From positions 124,001 through 188,000 of the forward strand of contig JAPHSY010000033.1 of the NCBI GenBank assembly GCA_026196495.1: 64,000 nucleotides of DNA, in the 5' to 3' direction. Each line of letters opens with the position of its first letter. Within the stretch, counting starts at the first letter, position 1. The notes beneath the pieces were generated by a model. It saw only the letters and a list, made by a program, of their open reading frames with translations, did not search any database and was not told the origin of the DNA. Source of the stretch: Magnetovibrio sp. Its GTDB lineage: Bacteria > Pseudomonadota > Alphaproteobacteria > Rhodospirillales > Magnetovibrionaceae. Below are positions 10,030 through 19,798 of this stretch, piece by piece. The position numbers and the translations under genes are program-made.

Positions 10030-11814
10030 TTAGGATTTTATAGGGATAGCCTTCATCATGCCGCGCACAGAGTTCCCCAGCCAGATTTGATTGCAAGTCG
10101 TTAGGTCTTTGGCAAACAATACTTTTTCTGTTGCTTTTTTGGTTCTGATCCATTCGGACCTTAAGGTTCCAGGTAGTAATCCTGAACGCAATGGTGGAGT
10201 GAACGTTTGCCCATCTTGTTCAATAAACAGATTGGTGAACGAGCCTTCGGTGAGTTCGCCGTCAAGATTGAGGAAGATGACCTCATCACAACCGTATTGT
10301 TGGTGAAGGCGGGTGCGTTCGTCATCATAAAATGCGCGGTGGGTGGTCTTGTGATAGATGAACGGATTATTAGGGTCGATTGGTTTGGGGCTGAGGCTAT
10401 AGGTGAGTGTGTTATTGTTTCCAATCGGGGTGAGGTCAGCAGTTTCAATGCTTACCTTACCATCAATATTCAAAAGAAGGCGTAGGCGCTGTGGTGTTTC
10501 AGTCTGTTCAACAGCATGGTTTAGGTTCGACATCACAACATCGCGATCAAACAGATAGCCAAATGATGCCGCACTGGCCTGAAGACGATCTAGATGAAGA
10601 TCCAAATAAGCAAAACCAGTGAGAGGTTCCCACAAGATTGTTTCCAGCAGGTCAAATTCTGTATGAGGATGGGTGAGGAAGCGGGCTTTGACATGGCATT
10701 CATCCCATTCTGCCGCTGGGTCTGAATCGTAAACAATGCCACTGCCAATTCCCAGTTCACCGCGATCATTTTCCACACGCAATGTGCGAATGGCAACGTT
10801 GTAGCGGTGTTGTCCCCCCGGTCCGCTGTAGCCCACGGCTCCGGTGTAAACGCCGCGGGGTGTTGGTTCTAAATTATTGATCAACTCCATGGCCTTGACC
10901 TTAGGTGCACCTGTGACGGAGCCGCATGGAAATAGGGCGTGGACGAAATGATTGAACGTGGTTCCCGGGCGTAGTTTTGCTTCGATGGTAGATGTCATTT
11001 GATGCACGGTGGGGTACGTCTCAACCGTAAACAATTCAGAGACATTGACGGAACCAACCAAGGCGATACGTCCTAAATCGTTGCGCAACAAATCCACAAT
11101 CATCAGGTTTTCTGCACGGGATTTTTCGTCGTGGCATAGCCATTGGCGCTCAGTTTCATCATCGATGGGGCTTGGTTGTCTTGGGGCGGTGCCTTTCATC
11201 GGACGGGTACGCATAATACCGTCCTGACTTTCTACGAACAGTTCCGGGGAAAGTGACAGGATGTGATAATCACCGGTGGTGATCAGGGCGCCATATTGTG
11301 CGCGCTGTGTTTTGCGCAGATGGGCATAAAGCGCATAAGGGCTGCCGGAAAATTCAAAGTGTTGTTTAAATGTGTGATTGATCTGATAAACATCGCCTGC
11401 GCGGATGTGGTCGCGGATGCGTTCGACTTGGGCCATATAGTCATCGCGACTGAGATCGTGTTTCAGTTCTCCGACGCTGTAATCGTCATTTTCCCAAACC
11501 TTGAACAGTGAATCGTCAACTGGGTGTGGTTCATCAAATACCCCCATCCAGATTAACGGCGCGTCCAAGCCATCGTGGAGCAAAGGACGCAGTTTGCTTT
11601 CTAACACCAATCCTAACTCATAGGCTAAGTAGCCCGCTACGTAACGCCTACCAGAGATTGCTTCGTCAATGTGGGCCAAAGCGTCTGTGACATCATCTGG
11701 TGTGTGTGCCGTGATGATTTCTTTGGGATTGGTGAACAGCAGTGCGCCGCCCGGTTTTTGGGCATCATCAATCAGGACGAATGGAGGTTGGGCTAAGGGC
11801 GACGTGTTGCTCAT
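10030..11814 (-). CDS. pabB: Aminodeoxychorismate synthase component I fused to class IV aminotransferase (PabB-PabC fusion)
   Basis: Chorismate-binding motifs (GDVYQINHT, PMKGTAPR, CGSVTGAPKVKAMELI) then DEVIFLNLDGELTEGSFTNLFIE. Confidence 0.92.
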   Translation of the reverse strand: MSNTSPLAQPPFVLIDDAQKPGGALLFTNPKEIITAHTPDDVTDALAHIDEAISGRRYVAGYLAYELGLVLESKLRPLLHDGLDAPLIWMGVFDEPHPVDDSLFKVWENDDYSVGELKHDLSRDDYMAQVERIRDHIRAGDVYQINHTFKQHFEFSGSPYALYAHLRKTQRAQYGALITTGDYHILSLSPELFVESQDGIMRTRPMKGTAPRQPSPIDDETERQWLCHDEKSRAENLMIVDLLRNDLGRIALVGSVNVSELFTVETYPTVHQMTSTIEAKLRPGTTFNHFVHALFPCGSVTGAPKVKAMELINNLEPTPRGVYTGAVGYSGPGGQHRYNVAIRTLRVENDRGELGIGSGIVYDSDPAAEWDECHVKARFLTHPHTEFDLLETILWEPLTGFAYLDLHLDRLQASAASFGYLFDRDVVMSNLNHAVEQTETPQRLRLLLNIDGKVSIETADLTPIGNNNTLTYSLSPKPIDPNNPFIYHKTTHRAFYDDERTRLHQQYGCDEVIFLNLDGELTEGSFTNLFIEQDGQTFTPPLRSGLLPGTLRSEWIRTKKATEKVLFAKDLTTCNQIWLGNSVRGMMKAIPIKS

Positions 11815-11852
11815 GTCTTGGATTTAGCCGCGTCCGATCGAAAAAGAAAGGA

Positions 11853-12281
11853 TCAAGAACGTGCGCGCAGGCCTTTTTCTTTCACCTTGGCGCTAAATTT
11901 GTCGCGATTGATGATGAAACGTTCATGTGTTCCACGACCGATGATGTCTTCGCCATCGTGCCCCTCAACCGTAAAGACCAATCGTTTGCCGTCAACTTTG
12001 ATCAGTTCGACATCCGCCTTAACGGTCATCCCGGGTGGCGTTGCGGCTTCATGGCTGAGATTGACGTGGGTGCCAACGGTCATTTCTTCGGGCCAGTTTA
12101 AGTGGGGTTCAATGGCTTTGATGCAGGCCCATTCCATGAAACCCACCATAAAGCCGGTGGCGAACACTTCTGGCATTTCTTGTAGTTCGGGGGCGTCTGG
12201 ATATAGTGCCGGAACGGTTTTGTTGTCGGGCACCGTATAGGTGTGGGTATACCGAATACCGGGTTTTAAGGTGTCTTTCAT
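11853..12281 (-). CDS. Thioesterase family protein (hotdog fold, FlK-like)
   Basis: PEVFATGFMVGFMEWACIKAIEPHL, GTHVNLSHEAATPPGMTV. Confidence 0.75.
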   Translation of the reverse strand: MKDTLKPGIRYTHTYTVPDNKTVPALYPDAPELQEMPEVFATGFMVGFMEWACIKAIEPHLNWPEEMTVGTHVNLSHEAATPPGMTVKADVELIKVDGKRLVFTVEGHDGEDIIGRGTHERFIINRDKFSAKVKEKGLRARS

Positions 12282-13729
12282 AAGACTTCCGTACGATCAC
12301 GTCCGTTTTCTTTGGCCTTATACATGGCACTATCTGTACGCCCAACCAAGCTGTCTTTGGTATCATCGGTCAGGCATTCGCTAATGCCGATGCTGAGTGT
12401 CAGTTTATAGTCAGGCGCCTTTTTAAAGATAGTTCTGTTGCGCACGCCATCTCGGATGCTATCGGCCAAGCGGCGGGCTTCGTCTGCGGTGCAGGCTGGT
12501 GCCATTATCACAAACTCTTCGCCCCCCCAGCGACACAAGGTGTCACTTTCACGCGTGTGTGAACGAATGACATCCGCAATATGCTGAATGGCTTTGTCGC
12601 CCGCCAAGTGGCCCATGGTGTCATTAACCGGCTTGAAGTGGTCAATGTCCAACACCAGTAATGAGAAGGTCTGTTGATCGCGTTTGAAACGCTTAATGGC
12701 TTGTTCCAGCATCACGTCGAAGTGCTGTCGGTTGCTCAGTCCCGTTAGCTTGTCGGTGATGGCCAGGGTTTCCAAGCGTCGTTGGAAAATGTTGATGGTG
12801 TAGACGATCATCAACAAGGTCATCAAGATTACAGCCGGGCCAATGACCAAGTTGCGAATAAAGCCTTCGCGGATCTTGGCGAGAGCCTGAGATTCCGGCA
12901 TCTCAATAAACAAGTGCCATTTAAGCTCGGGGATGTAGCGAGTTGTGAGCAACATGCGTTCTGAGCCGAAATCGTAAGCGTGCGAGCCACGGTTTTGACT
13001 GAGTACTTCATCAGTAATGTCACCGAGACCATCGATATTCTTAATGTTGATTTTGCCGCTTATTTCGGGATCTGCGTGAACTTGGATGACGCCATCATTA
13101 TCGACAAAGTAAACGTTACGCCGAAACTGTTTTTCGTAGGTTTTGACCAGATCTGCAACGGATCCCAAACCCAATCCAACACCGGTTATTCCAATAAATT
13201 TTCCAAATCGATCTTCAACACGGTAGTTGATGAAAATCGTGATGTTGTCATCAATTTGATAGTTGTTGTCGACGTTGATTGTATAAGGTTCTTTCAACGC
13301 GCTGGCCTCAAAAAACCAAATGTCTTCTGGGTTGGTCCTGCTGAGTTCACGTCCAACGCCGCTGTAATGGTAATAGCGCAAAGTATTGGCTGAAATAAAA
13401 TAAGAAGTCGTGGCGTTATAGCGGCTGCGGATTTGTTCCAAATACCGCACCATACGATCAGGGTCCATTTCTCCTTCGCCGATCCAATCGTGGACGAAGG
13501 TGTCATTCGCCATCAGCGACGAAATAAAGATTGGGCGCAATAGATCGGATTGAATTTCAGAATAGACGTTGTTGCTGGATAGTGGCAGTTCATTTTCCAA
13601 AATGGTGACACGCATGGCGTTTTTAGAAACTTCATAGTTCATGAAGTTGGTCGCACCAAAGCCAGTCACCAAAATCAATGTCACCAAAGAAATTAATTTT
13701 GTGCGTAAGGAAAATGTAAATATCGCCAT
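12278..13729 (-). CDS. Diguanylate cyclase with N-terminal periplasmic sensor (Cache-like)
   Basis: Two TM segments, LAITDKLTGLSNRQHFD, RESDTLCRWGGEEFVIMAP. Confidence 0.92.
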   Translation of the reverse strand: MAIFTFSLRTKLISLVTLILVTGFGATNFMNYEVSKNAMRVTILENELPLSSNNVYSEIQSDLLRPIFISSLMANDTFVHDWIGEGEMDPDRMVRYLEQIRSRYNATTSYFISANTLRYYHYSGVGRELSRTNPEDIWFFEASALKEPYTINVDNNYQIDDNITIFINYRVEDRFGKFIGITGVGLGLGSVADLVKTYEKQFRRNVYFVDNDGVIQVHADPEISGKINIKNIDGLGDITDEVLSQNRGSHAYDFGSERMLLTTRYIPELKWHLFIEMPESQALAKIREGFIRNLVIGPAVILMTLLMIVYTINIFQRRLETLAITDKLTGLSNRQHFDVMLEQAIKRFKRDQQTFSLLVLDIDHFKPVNDTMGHLAGDKAIQHIADVIRSHTRESDTLCRWGGEEFVIMAPACTADEARRLADSIRDGVRNRTIFKKAPDYKLTLSIGISECLTDDTKDSLVGRTDSAMYKAKENGRDRTEVL

Positions 13730-13853
13730 TTGGCCTACTCATGTGTATTTAGTATTTTATAAACAACCACCTTAGGTGAGTATCTGGCCTGTGTCACCCT
13801 TCCTCAAAGGGATCGGCGGTGTTAGTTTTAGTAAAACGAATCATGAGGATGCA

Positions 13854-14363
13854 ATGGTCAACAAACTCACATTAGAGCAATTACAAGAACGTCTCGGACA
13901 AATCAAGTTGTTATCTCTGGATGTGGATGGTGTGATGACCGACGGCGGGCTTTATTATACCGATGATGGTACCCAATTTCGTAAATTCAACGTTAAAGAT
14001 GGCCTGGGGATAAAGCGTGCGATGCAGGCGGGCATGCAGATTTGCATCATTTCAGCCAGCAAGCAGACCTCAACTTTGACCCGTGCGGAACATCTTGGCA
14101 TTCAGCATGTTCGCATTGGCGCAGAAACCAAAATTACGCATTTAAATGAAATTGCGGGCGAACTGGGAATCAGCCTCGACCAAGTTGCGCATATGGGGGA
14201 CGATTTGACAGATGTTCCGGTGATGGAGGCCGTGGGATTGGCTTTGAGCATTGCAGATGGCGTTGAAGAAGCACTTGCGGTTGCCGATTACGTGACTTCA
14301 AAGGCTGGCGGCAAAGGGGCCGTGCGTGAAATCTGTGATGTCATTGTGCGCGTCCAGGGTTAA
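13854..14363 (+). CDS. kdsC: HAD phosphatase, KDO-8-phosphate phosphatase-like
   Basis: LSLDVDGVMTDGGLYYTDDGTQFRKFNVKDGLGIK; HMGDDLTDVPVM; start at MVNKL. Confidence 0.82.
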   Translation: MVNKLTLEQLQERLGQIKLLSLDVDGVMTDGGLYYTDDGTQFRKFNVKDGLGIKRAMQAGMQICIISASKQTSTLTRAEHLGIQHVRIGAETKITHLNEIAGELGISLDQVAHMGDDLTDVPVMEAVGLALSIADGVEEALAVADYVTSKAGGKGAVREICDVIVRVQG

Positions 14364-14453
14364 TCTTCTGAGATAATCTCCAGGGCCAATTCTACATAGG
14401 GGGTTGAGTTTGAGCTTGAAAATGATCATCTCTAGGGGGAAGGGACGATCTTG

Positions 14454-15389
14454 ATGAAGCTTCACAATCTCTTCCATACTATCTTGATGTTGATCGCTAT
14501 GGCGGCTTTATTGGCCGTTATTGGCTACATCTTGGCTGGTCGTGATGGCCTGATTATTTCCACCGCATTTGCCATATCGTTTATGGTATTTGGGCGAGGG
14601 CATTCAACGCGTTTGATGTTGCGTGCCATTGGGGCGGTGCGTCTCCGCCCGGACCAAGCCCCGGTTCTACATGCCATTGCCGAAGAACTCAGCGTGCGCG
14701 CAGGTCTTCACAAAGTGCCTGCTCTTCACGTCATTGACGCAAATAGCATGTTGGGCTTTTCAGCAGGGCTATCGCACCAAGATGCCTCTATTGTTTTGAG
14801 TGCACCGTTGGTGCAGCGTTTGAGTGCGCGTGAGATCGCCGGGGTGTTGGCTCATGAAATCAGCCATATTGTCAGTGGGGATTTGGCGGTTATGGCGATG
14901 GCCGACACATTTACACGGATGACGCGGATGCTGTCACTGTTGGGTTTGATGTTGTTCTTATTCAATATCCCGCTTGCAGTATCTGGGGAGGTTGGGGTGC
15001 CCTGGGGGGTGATTTTATTGCTGGCAACCGCACCGTTGATGAGCTTCGTAATGCAAATGACATTGTCACGGTTGCGTGAATTCGAAGCCGATCACAGCGC
15101 CGTAAATATCAGTGGAGACCCTGAGGGCCTGATTCGTGCGCTGGAGAAGTTGGAAACTCAAAACAATGGCTTTTTGCGCCATGCCTATTTTCCCCACCGC
15201 TCAGAGATGGAACCGTCACTCTTAAGGTCACATCCAATCACGCAGGAAAGGGTGCGACGACTTGCAAATGAAGTCCCAACCACGGCACCATTACCGGATG
15301 AATTAATCGGTCAGCATCACGGTTATCCTGGTCAGGATGAAGTGCAGCTCACCATCCCCATTCGATGGCTATTGCGGTGGTGGCGTTAA
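14454..15389 (+). CDS. htpX: M48 family zinc metalloprotease, HtpX-like
   Basis: LAHEISHIVSGD (HExxH), LREFEADHSAV, multiple TM segments. Confidence 0.9.
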   Translation: MKLHNLFHTILMLIAMAALLAVIGYILAGRDGLIISTAFAISFMVFGRGHSTRLMLRAIGAVRLRPDQAPVLHAIAEELSVRAGLHKVPALHVIDANSMLGFSAGLSHQDASIVLSAPLVQRLSAREIAGVLAHEISHIVSGDLAVMAMADTFTRMTRMLSLLGLMLFLFNIPLAVSGEVGVPWGVILLLATAPLMSFVMQMTLSRLREFEADHSAVNISGDPEGLIRALEKLETQNNGFLRHAYFPHRSEMEPSLLRSHPITQERVRRLANEVPTTAPLPDELIGQHHGYPGQDEVQLTIPIRWLLRWWR

Positions 15390-15781
15390 GTTTCACCGTG
15401 CTGACGGGCAAACTGGGCGGTCGCTGTGTCCATGGTGTTGAGGTGATTGATGAACCATTCGGGGACGGTTTCTTCAACGTATTTACGCACTTCGGCAATT
15501 TCGCCTGCATCTAATTTTTCTTTAAATGACTGCATTTCGGCTAAGACGCGATCGTGTTCGCCTTTATGGACTTCGATGGCAAAGAATCTAATTCGTACCA
15601 TCAGTTCATTTTCGCGGTCCAGGTGTTCTTTGGTATGGCTGTGCAGTTGATCGAACAGAGCAGGGAGTTCTTCGTCTGTACAAGTTTGCAGGGCATTCAT
15701 GACTTTGACAGCTTCTTCGTGGTCGTCATCTTGAAAACCGATGCCGCGTTTGAGTTCGTCACTCCAAGTTATAAGGGTCAT
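15386..15781 (-). CDS. Bacteriohemerythrin
   Basis: DDDHEEAVKVMN, HSHTKEHLDRENELM, HKGEHDRVL; start at MTLITWSDEL. Confidence 0.85.
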   Translation of the reverse strand: MTLITWSDELKRGIGFQDDDHEEAVKVMNALQTCTDEELPALFDQLHSHTKEHLDRENELMVRIRFFAIEVHKGEHDRVLAEMQSFKEKLDAGEIAEVRKYVEETVPEWFINHLNTMDTATAQFARQHGET

Positions 15782-15879
15782 TTTTTGATCTTCATTATAA
15801 ATATGGTTTTGGGGAGGAATAATCACAAATTGACCTGGATCAAATTCTGTCGCCTTGACCACGGTCAGGTGAAATGCAA

Positions 15880-16461
15880 TTACCCTTGACCGTGCCAACG
15901 ATCAATGCGGTCATGTTCAATATCAAACAAATCGAGGGCCCTACCAACGGTATGACGCACCATGTCTTCGATGGTTTTCGGCTTGGTATAAAATGCGGGC
16001 ATGGGCGGCATAATGTGACAGCCCAGATCAATGGCGTGGCCCATCAATTTCAAATGGCCTTTATGAAGTGGCGTCTCGCGTACCATCAGCACAACGGGGC
16101 GATGTTCTTTGAGGCATACGTCGGCTGCTCTGATCATCAAGTTATGAGAAAATGATCCGGCAATGCCCGATAATGTTTTGATGGAACAGGGTGCAACGAT
16201 CATACCGCGTGCTTTGAATGATCCGCTGGCTACGGTCGCGCCAATGTCTTTGTTGGGATAGGTCTCTGTCGCTAAAGCTTTGACATCTTCTATGCTTAAA
16301 TCTGTTTCCAGATTAAGTGCACGCACCCCGGCATCCGTGATGATCAAGTGTGCAGGTACGTTTAAGTCACGACATGCGCGTAAGGTCTCAACGCCCAATG
16401 CCGCGCCTGTGGCACCGCTGATGCCGACGATGAGAGGTGGTTGTGTGTGCTCAGTGTTCAT
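15880..16461 (-). CDS. ubiX: Flavin prenyltransferase UbiX
   Basis: IVGISGATGAALGVETLR, GSFKARGMIVAPCSIKTLSGIA, RPVVLMVRETPLHKGHL. Confidence 0.95.
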   Translation of the reverse strand: MNTEHTQPPLIVGISGATGAALGVETLRACRDLNVPAHLIITDAGVRALNLETDLSIEDVKALATETYPNKDIGATVASGSFKARGMIVAPCSIKTLSGIAGSFSHNLMIRAADVCLKEHRPVVLMVRETPLHKGHLKLMGHAIDLGCHIMPPMPAFYTKPKTIEDMVRHTVGRALDLFDIEHDRIDRWHGQG

Positions 16462-16542
16462 GGCGCGGATCATGACGTGTTGGTGTGGCTCTGTCCAGCC
16501 TTAGAGGGGTGTGCTATAGGCTGTAGCAAAGGAGCAACCCAA

Positions 16543-17385
16543 ATGCGCAAAGGGGCATTTTCTGCCATGATCAATGTGTTTGTCGCCGCAGGCGTCATGT
16601 ATTTGGCCGTTGTGGCCTACATGTATGTGTCCCAACGCAAAATGATGTATTTTCCGGGGGACCCGCGCCCAACCATCGCCACTAGCCAAGTGCCGGAGAT
16701 GTCGGAAGTCAATTTCACCACTGAAGATGGTTTGGATTTGTTTGCATGGGTTTCTCCACCATCCGACCCAGATAAACCCACGGTGGTTATTTTCCATGGC
16801 AATGCGGGCACCTTGGCCGACAGAGATCACAAGGCACGCCATTTTTTGGATGCTGGATTTGGTGTGATGTTGGCGGAATATCGTGTTTACAGCGAAAACC
16901 CCGGTAGCTTAAGCGAGGAAGGCCTCTATGCCGATGCCCGGGCGGCACTGGGGTATCTCCGGGACCAAGGCCTTAAGCCTAAGGATATTGTGTTGTATGG
17001 CGAATCTTTGGGCACCGGGGTGGTGACTAAGATGGCACACGAATTTGAACAAAAGGGCCTGGGGACTATTGCTGCTTTGGTGTTGGAAGCTCCCTTTACC
17101 TCCACCGTGGATGTGGGGGCTAACATCTATCCTTTTTTGCCGGTGAGGCTGTTGATGAAGGATCAATATGACAGCCTGTCGCGGATCGGAGCCATTACGG
17201 CACCAATTTTTGTGGTACATGGCGAACAGGACCGAACCGTGCCCATCAAGTTTGGCCGTCAGTTGTTTGAGGCCGCCCATGAACCCAAACAATCCCTATG
17301 GATTGTCCAAGCACAGCATAATGATTTGTATGATTTTGGTGTTGGTGAAGCCGTGGTTGAGTTTTTGAACAACCATACCCGTTGA
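16543..17385 (+). CDS. Alpha/beta hydrolase, membrane-anchored
   Basis: VVIFHGNAGT, LYGESLGTGVV, VVHGEQDRTVP; GGAG upstream of ATG. Confidence 0.88.
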   Translation: MRKGAFSAMINVFVAAGVMYLAVVAYMYVSQRKMMYFPGDPRPTIATSQVPEMSEVNFTTEDGLDLFAWVSPPSDPDKPTVVIFHGNAGTLADRDHKARHFLDAGFGVMLAEYRVYSENPGSLSEEGLYADARAALGYLRDQGLKPKDIVLYGESLGTGVVTKMAHEFEQKGLGTIAALVLEAPFTSTVDVGANIYPFLPVRLLMKDQYDSLSRIGAITAPIFVVHGEQDRTVPIKFGRQLFEAAHEPKQSLWIVQAQHNDLYDFGVGEAVVEFLNNHTR

Positions 17386-17739
17386 ACGTTTAGGGGTAAT
17401 GTGTAGCCCCTATATATGTGGTTCAGAAAAACTTCTAGCACAACCCACTGATTTTTTAGTATAATTTTAACCGTAATCATAGGGCTTGTGCAGAAGTACA
17501 GGTGACCTTTGATCCTAGAAAAGGAAATTCCCGGTCTTGAGCCCAGAAGGGGTTGGTCATGACCGAGGCATTTTTGCGTTTAAGTTCTTGATATTTCAGG
17601 GGCTTTTGCACCGCTCGTTATCCGAGTCTTGGCCGCTGTTTGTGTCAGATGTTGGGCAAGTGGTGTACGTAAAGACGAACGAAAAGAGCCTTGGTTCCAG
17701 CCGCTGGGAAGTGGAAGGCATCACATTTGTGGTGCGTTG

Positions 17740-18189
17740 ATGAAACGAGGACCGGTCATGGCACTTTCAGCCAGACCAATGAGTGCGCCCTCAGGGCCCA
17801 ACGTGGCTTCCGCCCATTTGTCGGCGGGGGGACGTAATGTTGCGTCTGCAACATACGGTCCAGTCGACGAAATCAGTCCCAAAGCCGAAGTCTTTGCCGA
17901 TCCTCAATACAACTTCCAAGGATTTACCGAATGGGGGCCGTCACAGCGCCCTGACGTTGCCAAGCCCCCCTCTAACCCGTCTTCGAATTTTCAAACCAAT
18001 TCGACAACGTTTTTGCATCTGTTGACCCAACATCAACGTGATGTGGACCCTACGGCTGTGAACGGTGTGCACGAAGGGCCCGGATTCCACATGGCGCTGA
18101 ACAAGGCGGTTTCGGCTTACGAAACCATTGCGGAAGTGATTTCCAACCCGCGGCGCAAATTGGGTGGCAGTTATTCTGCGACGCTTTAA
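17740..18189 (+). CDS. Hypothetical protein next to a flagellar gene
   Basis: ORF with alternative starts at 17740 and 17758; adjacent to the flagellar rod/hook-type gene. Confidence 0.6.
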   Translation: MKRGPVMALSARPMSAPSGPNVASAHLSAGGRNVASATYGPVDEISPKAEVFADPQYNFQGFTEWGPSQRPDVAKPPSNPSSNFQTNSTTFLHLLTQHQRDVDPTAVNGVHEGPGFHMALNKAVSAYETIAEVISNPRRKLGGSYSATL

Positions 18190-18224
18190 CGTTAACCCAT
18201 TGATATTTTAAATGAATACGCCTC

Positions 18225-18240
18225 TGTGACGAGGGTCACA
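18225..18240 (+). promoter_or_regulatory. CRP/FNR-superfamily-type operator
   Basis: TGTGAC-GAGG-GTCACA; exact TGTGA-N6-TCACA. Confidence 0.5.
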
Positions 18241-18313
18241 GAATTATCCCCTTGTCTGTGGGATACTCAGTCGAGTGCAATCGCGCCTGTTGCGTTGTTG
18301 TTCGTTTGAGGAA

Positions 18314-19153
18314 ATGGTCATGGCTTCGAGCATTTTACAATCTGCTGTATCCGGGTTGCATTTAAACGCCCAACGCGTTGGTGCTGCCGCAGATAACATC
18401 GCCAATGTGTCGACCAATGGCTACAAAGATACGCAGATCCTGGCTCGCTCTGTCACCACAGCACAAGGCACATCTCCGACCTACGCACCGGGTGGGGTGC
18501 AAGCAATTTCCCGCCAATTGGCCGATGTGCAAGGTTTGCTGGCACCCAGCGCAACCTCAACGGACTTGGCCCTGTCGGGGGCGGGTTTTTTTGCAGTCTC
18601 GCGCACGTCTGATCCAGTGTCCATCCAAGATGCAAGTGCAGGCAAGGCCCTGTTCACCCGTGACGGTTCATTTGCCCCTGACAGCGAAGGTTTTTTGGTC
18701 AACTCATCCGGTTTTTATTTGTTGGGTCAAAAAAGTAGCGGTGCGAATGGGGTGTTGTCTGCTGTGAATGTATCGCGGGTTGGTGATGGTGCTGATGGCA
18801 ACGTCACCGGGGTATCCGTGAGTGCCGAGGGCCGCGTGACCGCATTATTCGACAATGGCAACACCAGCACCATTTCCGATATTCCTGTGGCCGTGTTCAC
18901 TCATCCTGCAGGCCTGGCGGCTGAAACCGGTGGTGTGTTCCATGCCACGGACTTTTCTGGTAGGGCGACATTTTTCAAAGCCGGGAGTGACCGCGCCGGG
19001 GCCATTCAAAGTGGTGCGTTGGAGCTTTCCACCACGGATATTGGCACTGAATTTAGCAATATGATCATGGCTCAAAGTGCATACAAAGCAAGCCTGTCAG
19101 TGATCAAAGTGGCCGATGAAATGTCACGCCAACTGCTTGATGAAACCGCTTGA
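18314..19153 (+). CDS. Flagellar hook/rod family protein (FlgE/FlgF/FlgG type)
   Basis: SGLHLNAQRVGAAADNIANVSTNGYKDT; C-terminal GALELSTTDIGTEFSNMIMAQSAYKASLSVIKVADEM. Confidence 0.85.
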   Translation: MVMASSILQSAVSGLHLNAQRVGAAADNIANVSTNGYKDTQILARSVTTAQGTSPTYAPGGVQAISRQLADVQGLLAPSATSTDLALSGAGFFAVSRTSDPVSIQDASAGKALFTRDGSFAPDSEGFLVNSSGFYLLGQKSSGANGVLSAVNVSRVGDGADGNVTGVSVSAEGRVTALFDNGNTSTISDIPVAVFTHPAGLAAETGGVFHATDFSGRATFFKAGSDRAGAIQSGALELSTTDIGTEFSNMIMAQSAYKASLSVIKVADEMSRQLLDETA

Positions 19154-19250
19154 GTGTTAACCTTTTAAAACCCATCTCATGCTAGAGTGAGCATTAAATC
19201 CACAAGAATCCGGCCTTTGGGCGCGGAGCTTAAGTCTCAGGCTTTACGAA

Positions 19251-19796
19251 ATGACTTTCGCTGTTAAATCCACGTTCGATGTTGCAATTTGGTTTGCTGA
19301 TCAAGCTTTGAACGAAAACGAATATCTCCAGCCTATGAAGCTGCATCGCCTGCTGTTTTTGTCGCAGGCGTTTTATGCCATTGCGTATGATGGTCGTAAG
19401 CTGATGCCTGCGGTGTTTGTTGCAGATGAACAAGGCCCGATTGAGCCCACGGTCTATCATGCCTTTTCCCGTGGTCGTCCCGATGTGGATGTTGAACTGT
19501 TTCTGCCGCCAGAAGTCGAAGTCTATTTGACCAGTATTTGGCGTCGTTTTGGCCATCAAAAGCCGGATCAGCTATCACGGATGATTGCTGCCAATCAGGC
19601 ATACTCAATCTCATTGCGCAAAGGCAATCGCACCGAAATCCCATTGGAAGCCATGGTCACAGCGTTTAAAGCACAGTCGGAAAAGAAAGACACCAGTGTG
19701 TCACGACAGTTCCGCGATCTGGATGGTCAACGTGTGATGCGCACCCAGCACGGTTCACCTGTGAAGGTGAAATCTTGGATGCCGGGTACTAAGTAG
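19251..19796 (+). CDS. Panacea/SocA-like (DUF4065-related) domain protein
   Basis: FDVAIWFADQAL....YLQPMKLHRLLFLSQAFYAIAYDGRKLMPAVFVADEQGPIEPTVYHAF. Confidence 0.7.
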   Translation: MTFAVKSTFDVAIWFADQALNENEYLQPMKLHRLLFLSQAFYAIAYDGRKLMPAVFVADEQGPIEPTVYHAFSRGRPDVDVELFLPPEVEVYLTSIWRRFGHQKPDQLSRMIAANQAYSISLRKGNRTEIPLEAMVTAFKAQSEKKDTSVSRQFRDLDGQRVMRTQHGSPVKVKSWMPGTK

Positions 19797-19798
19797 AC

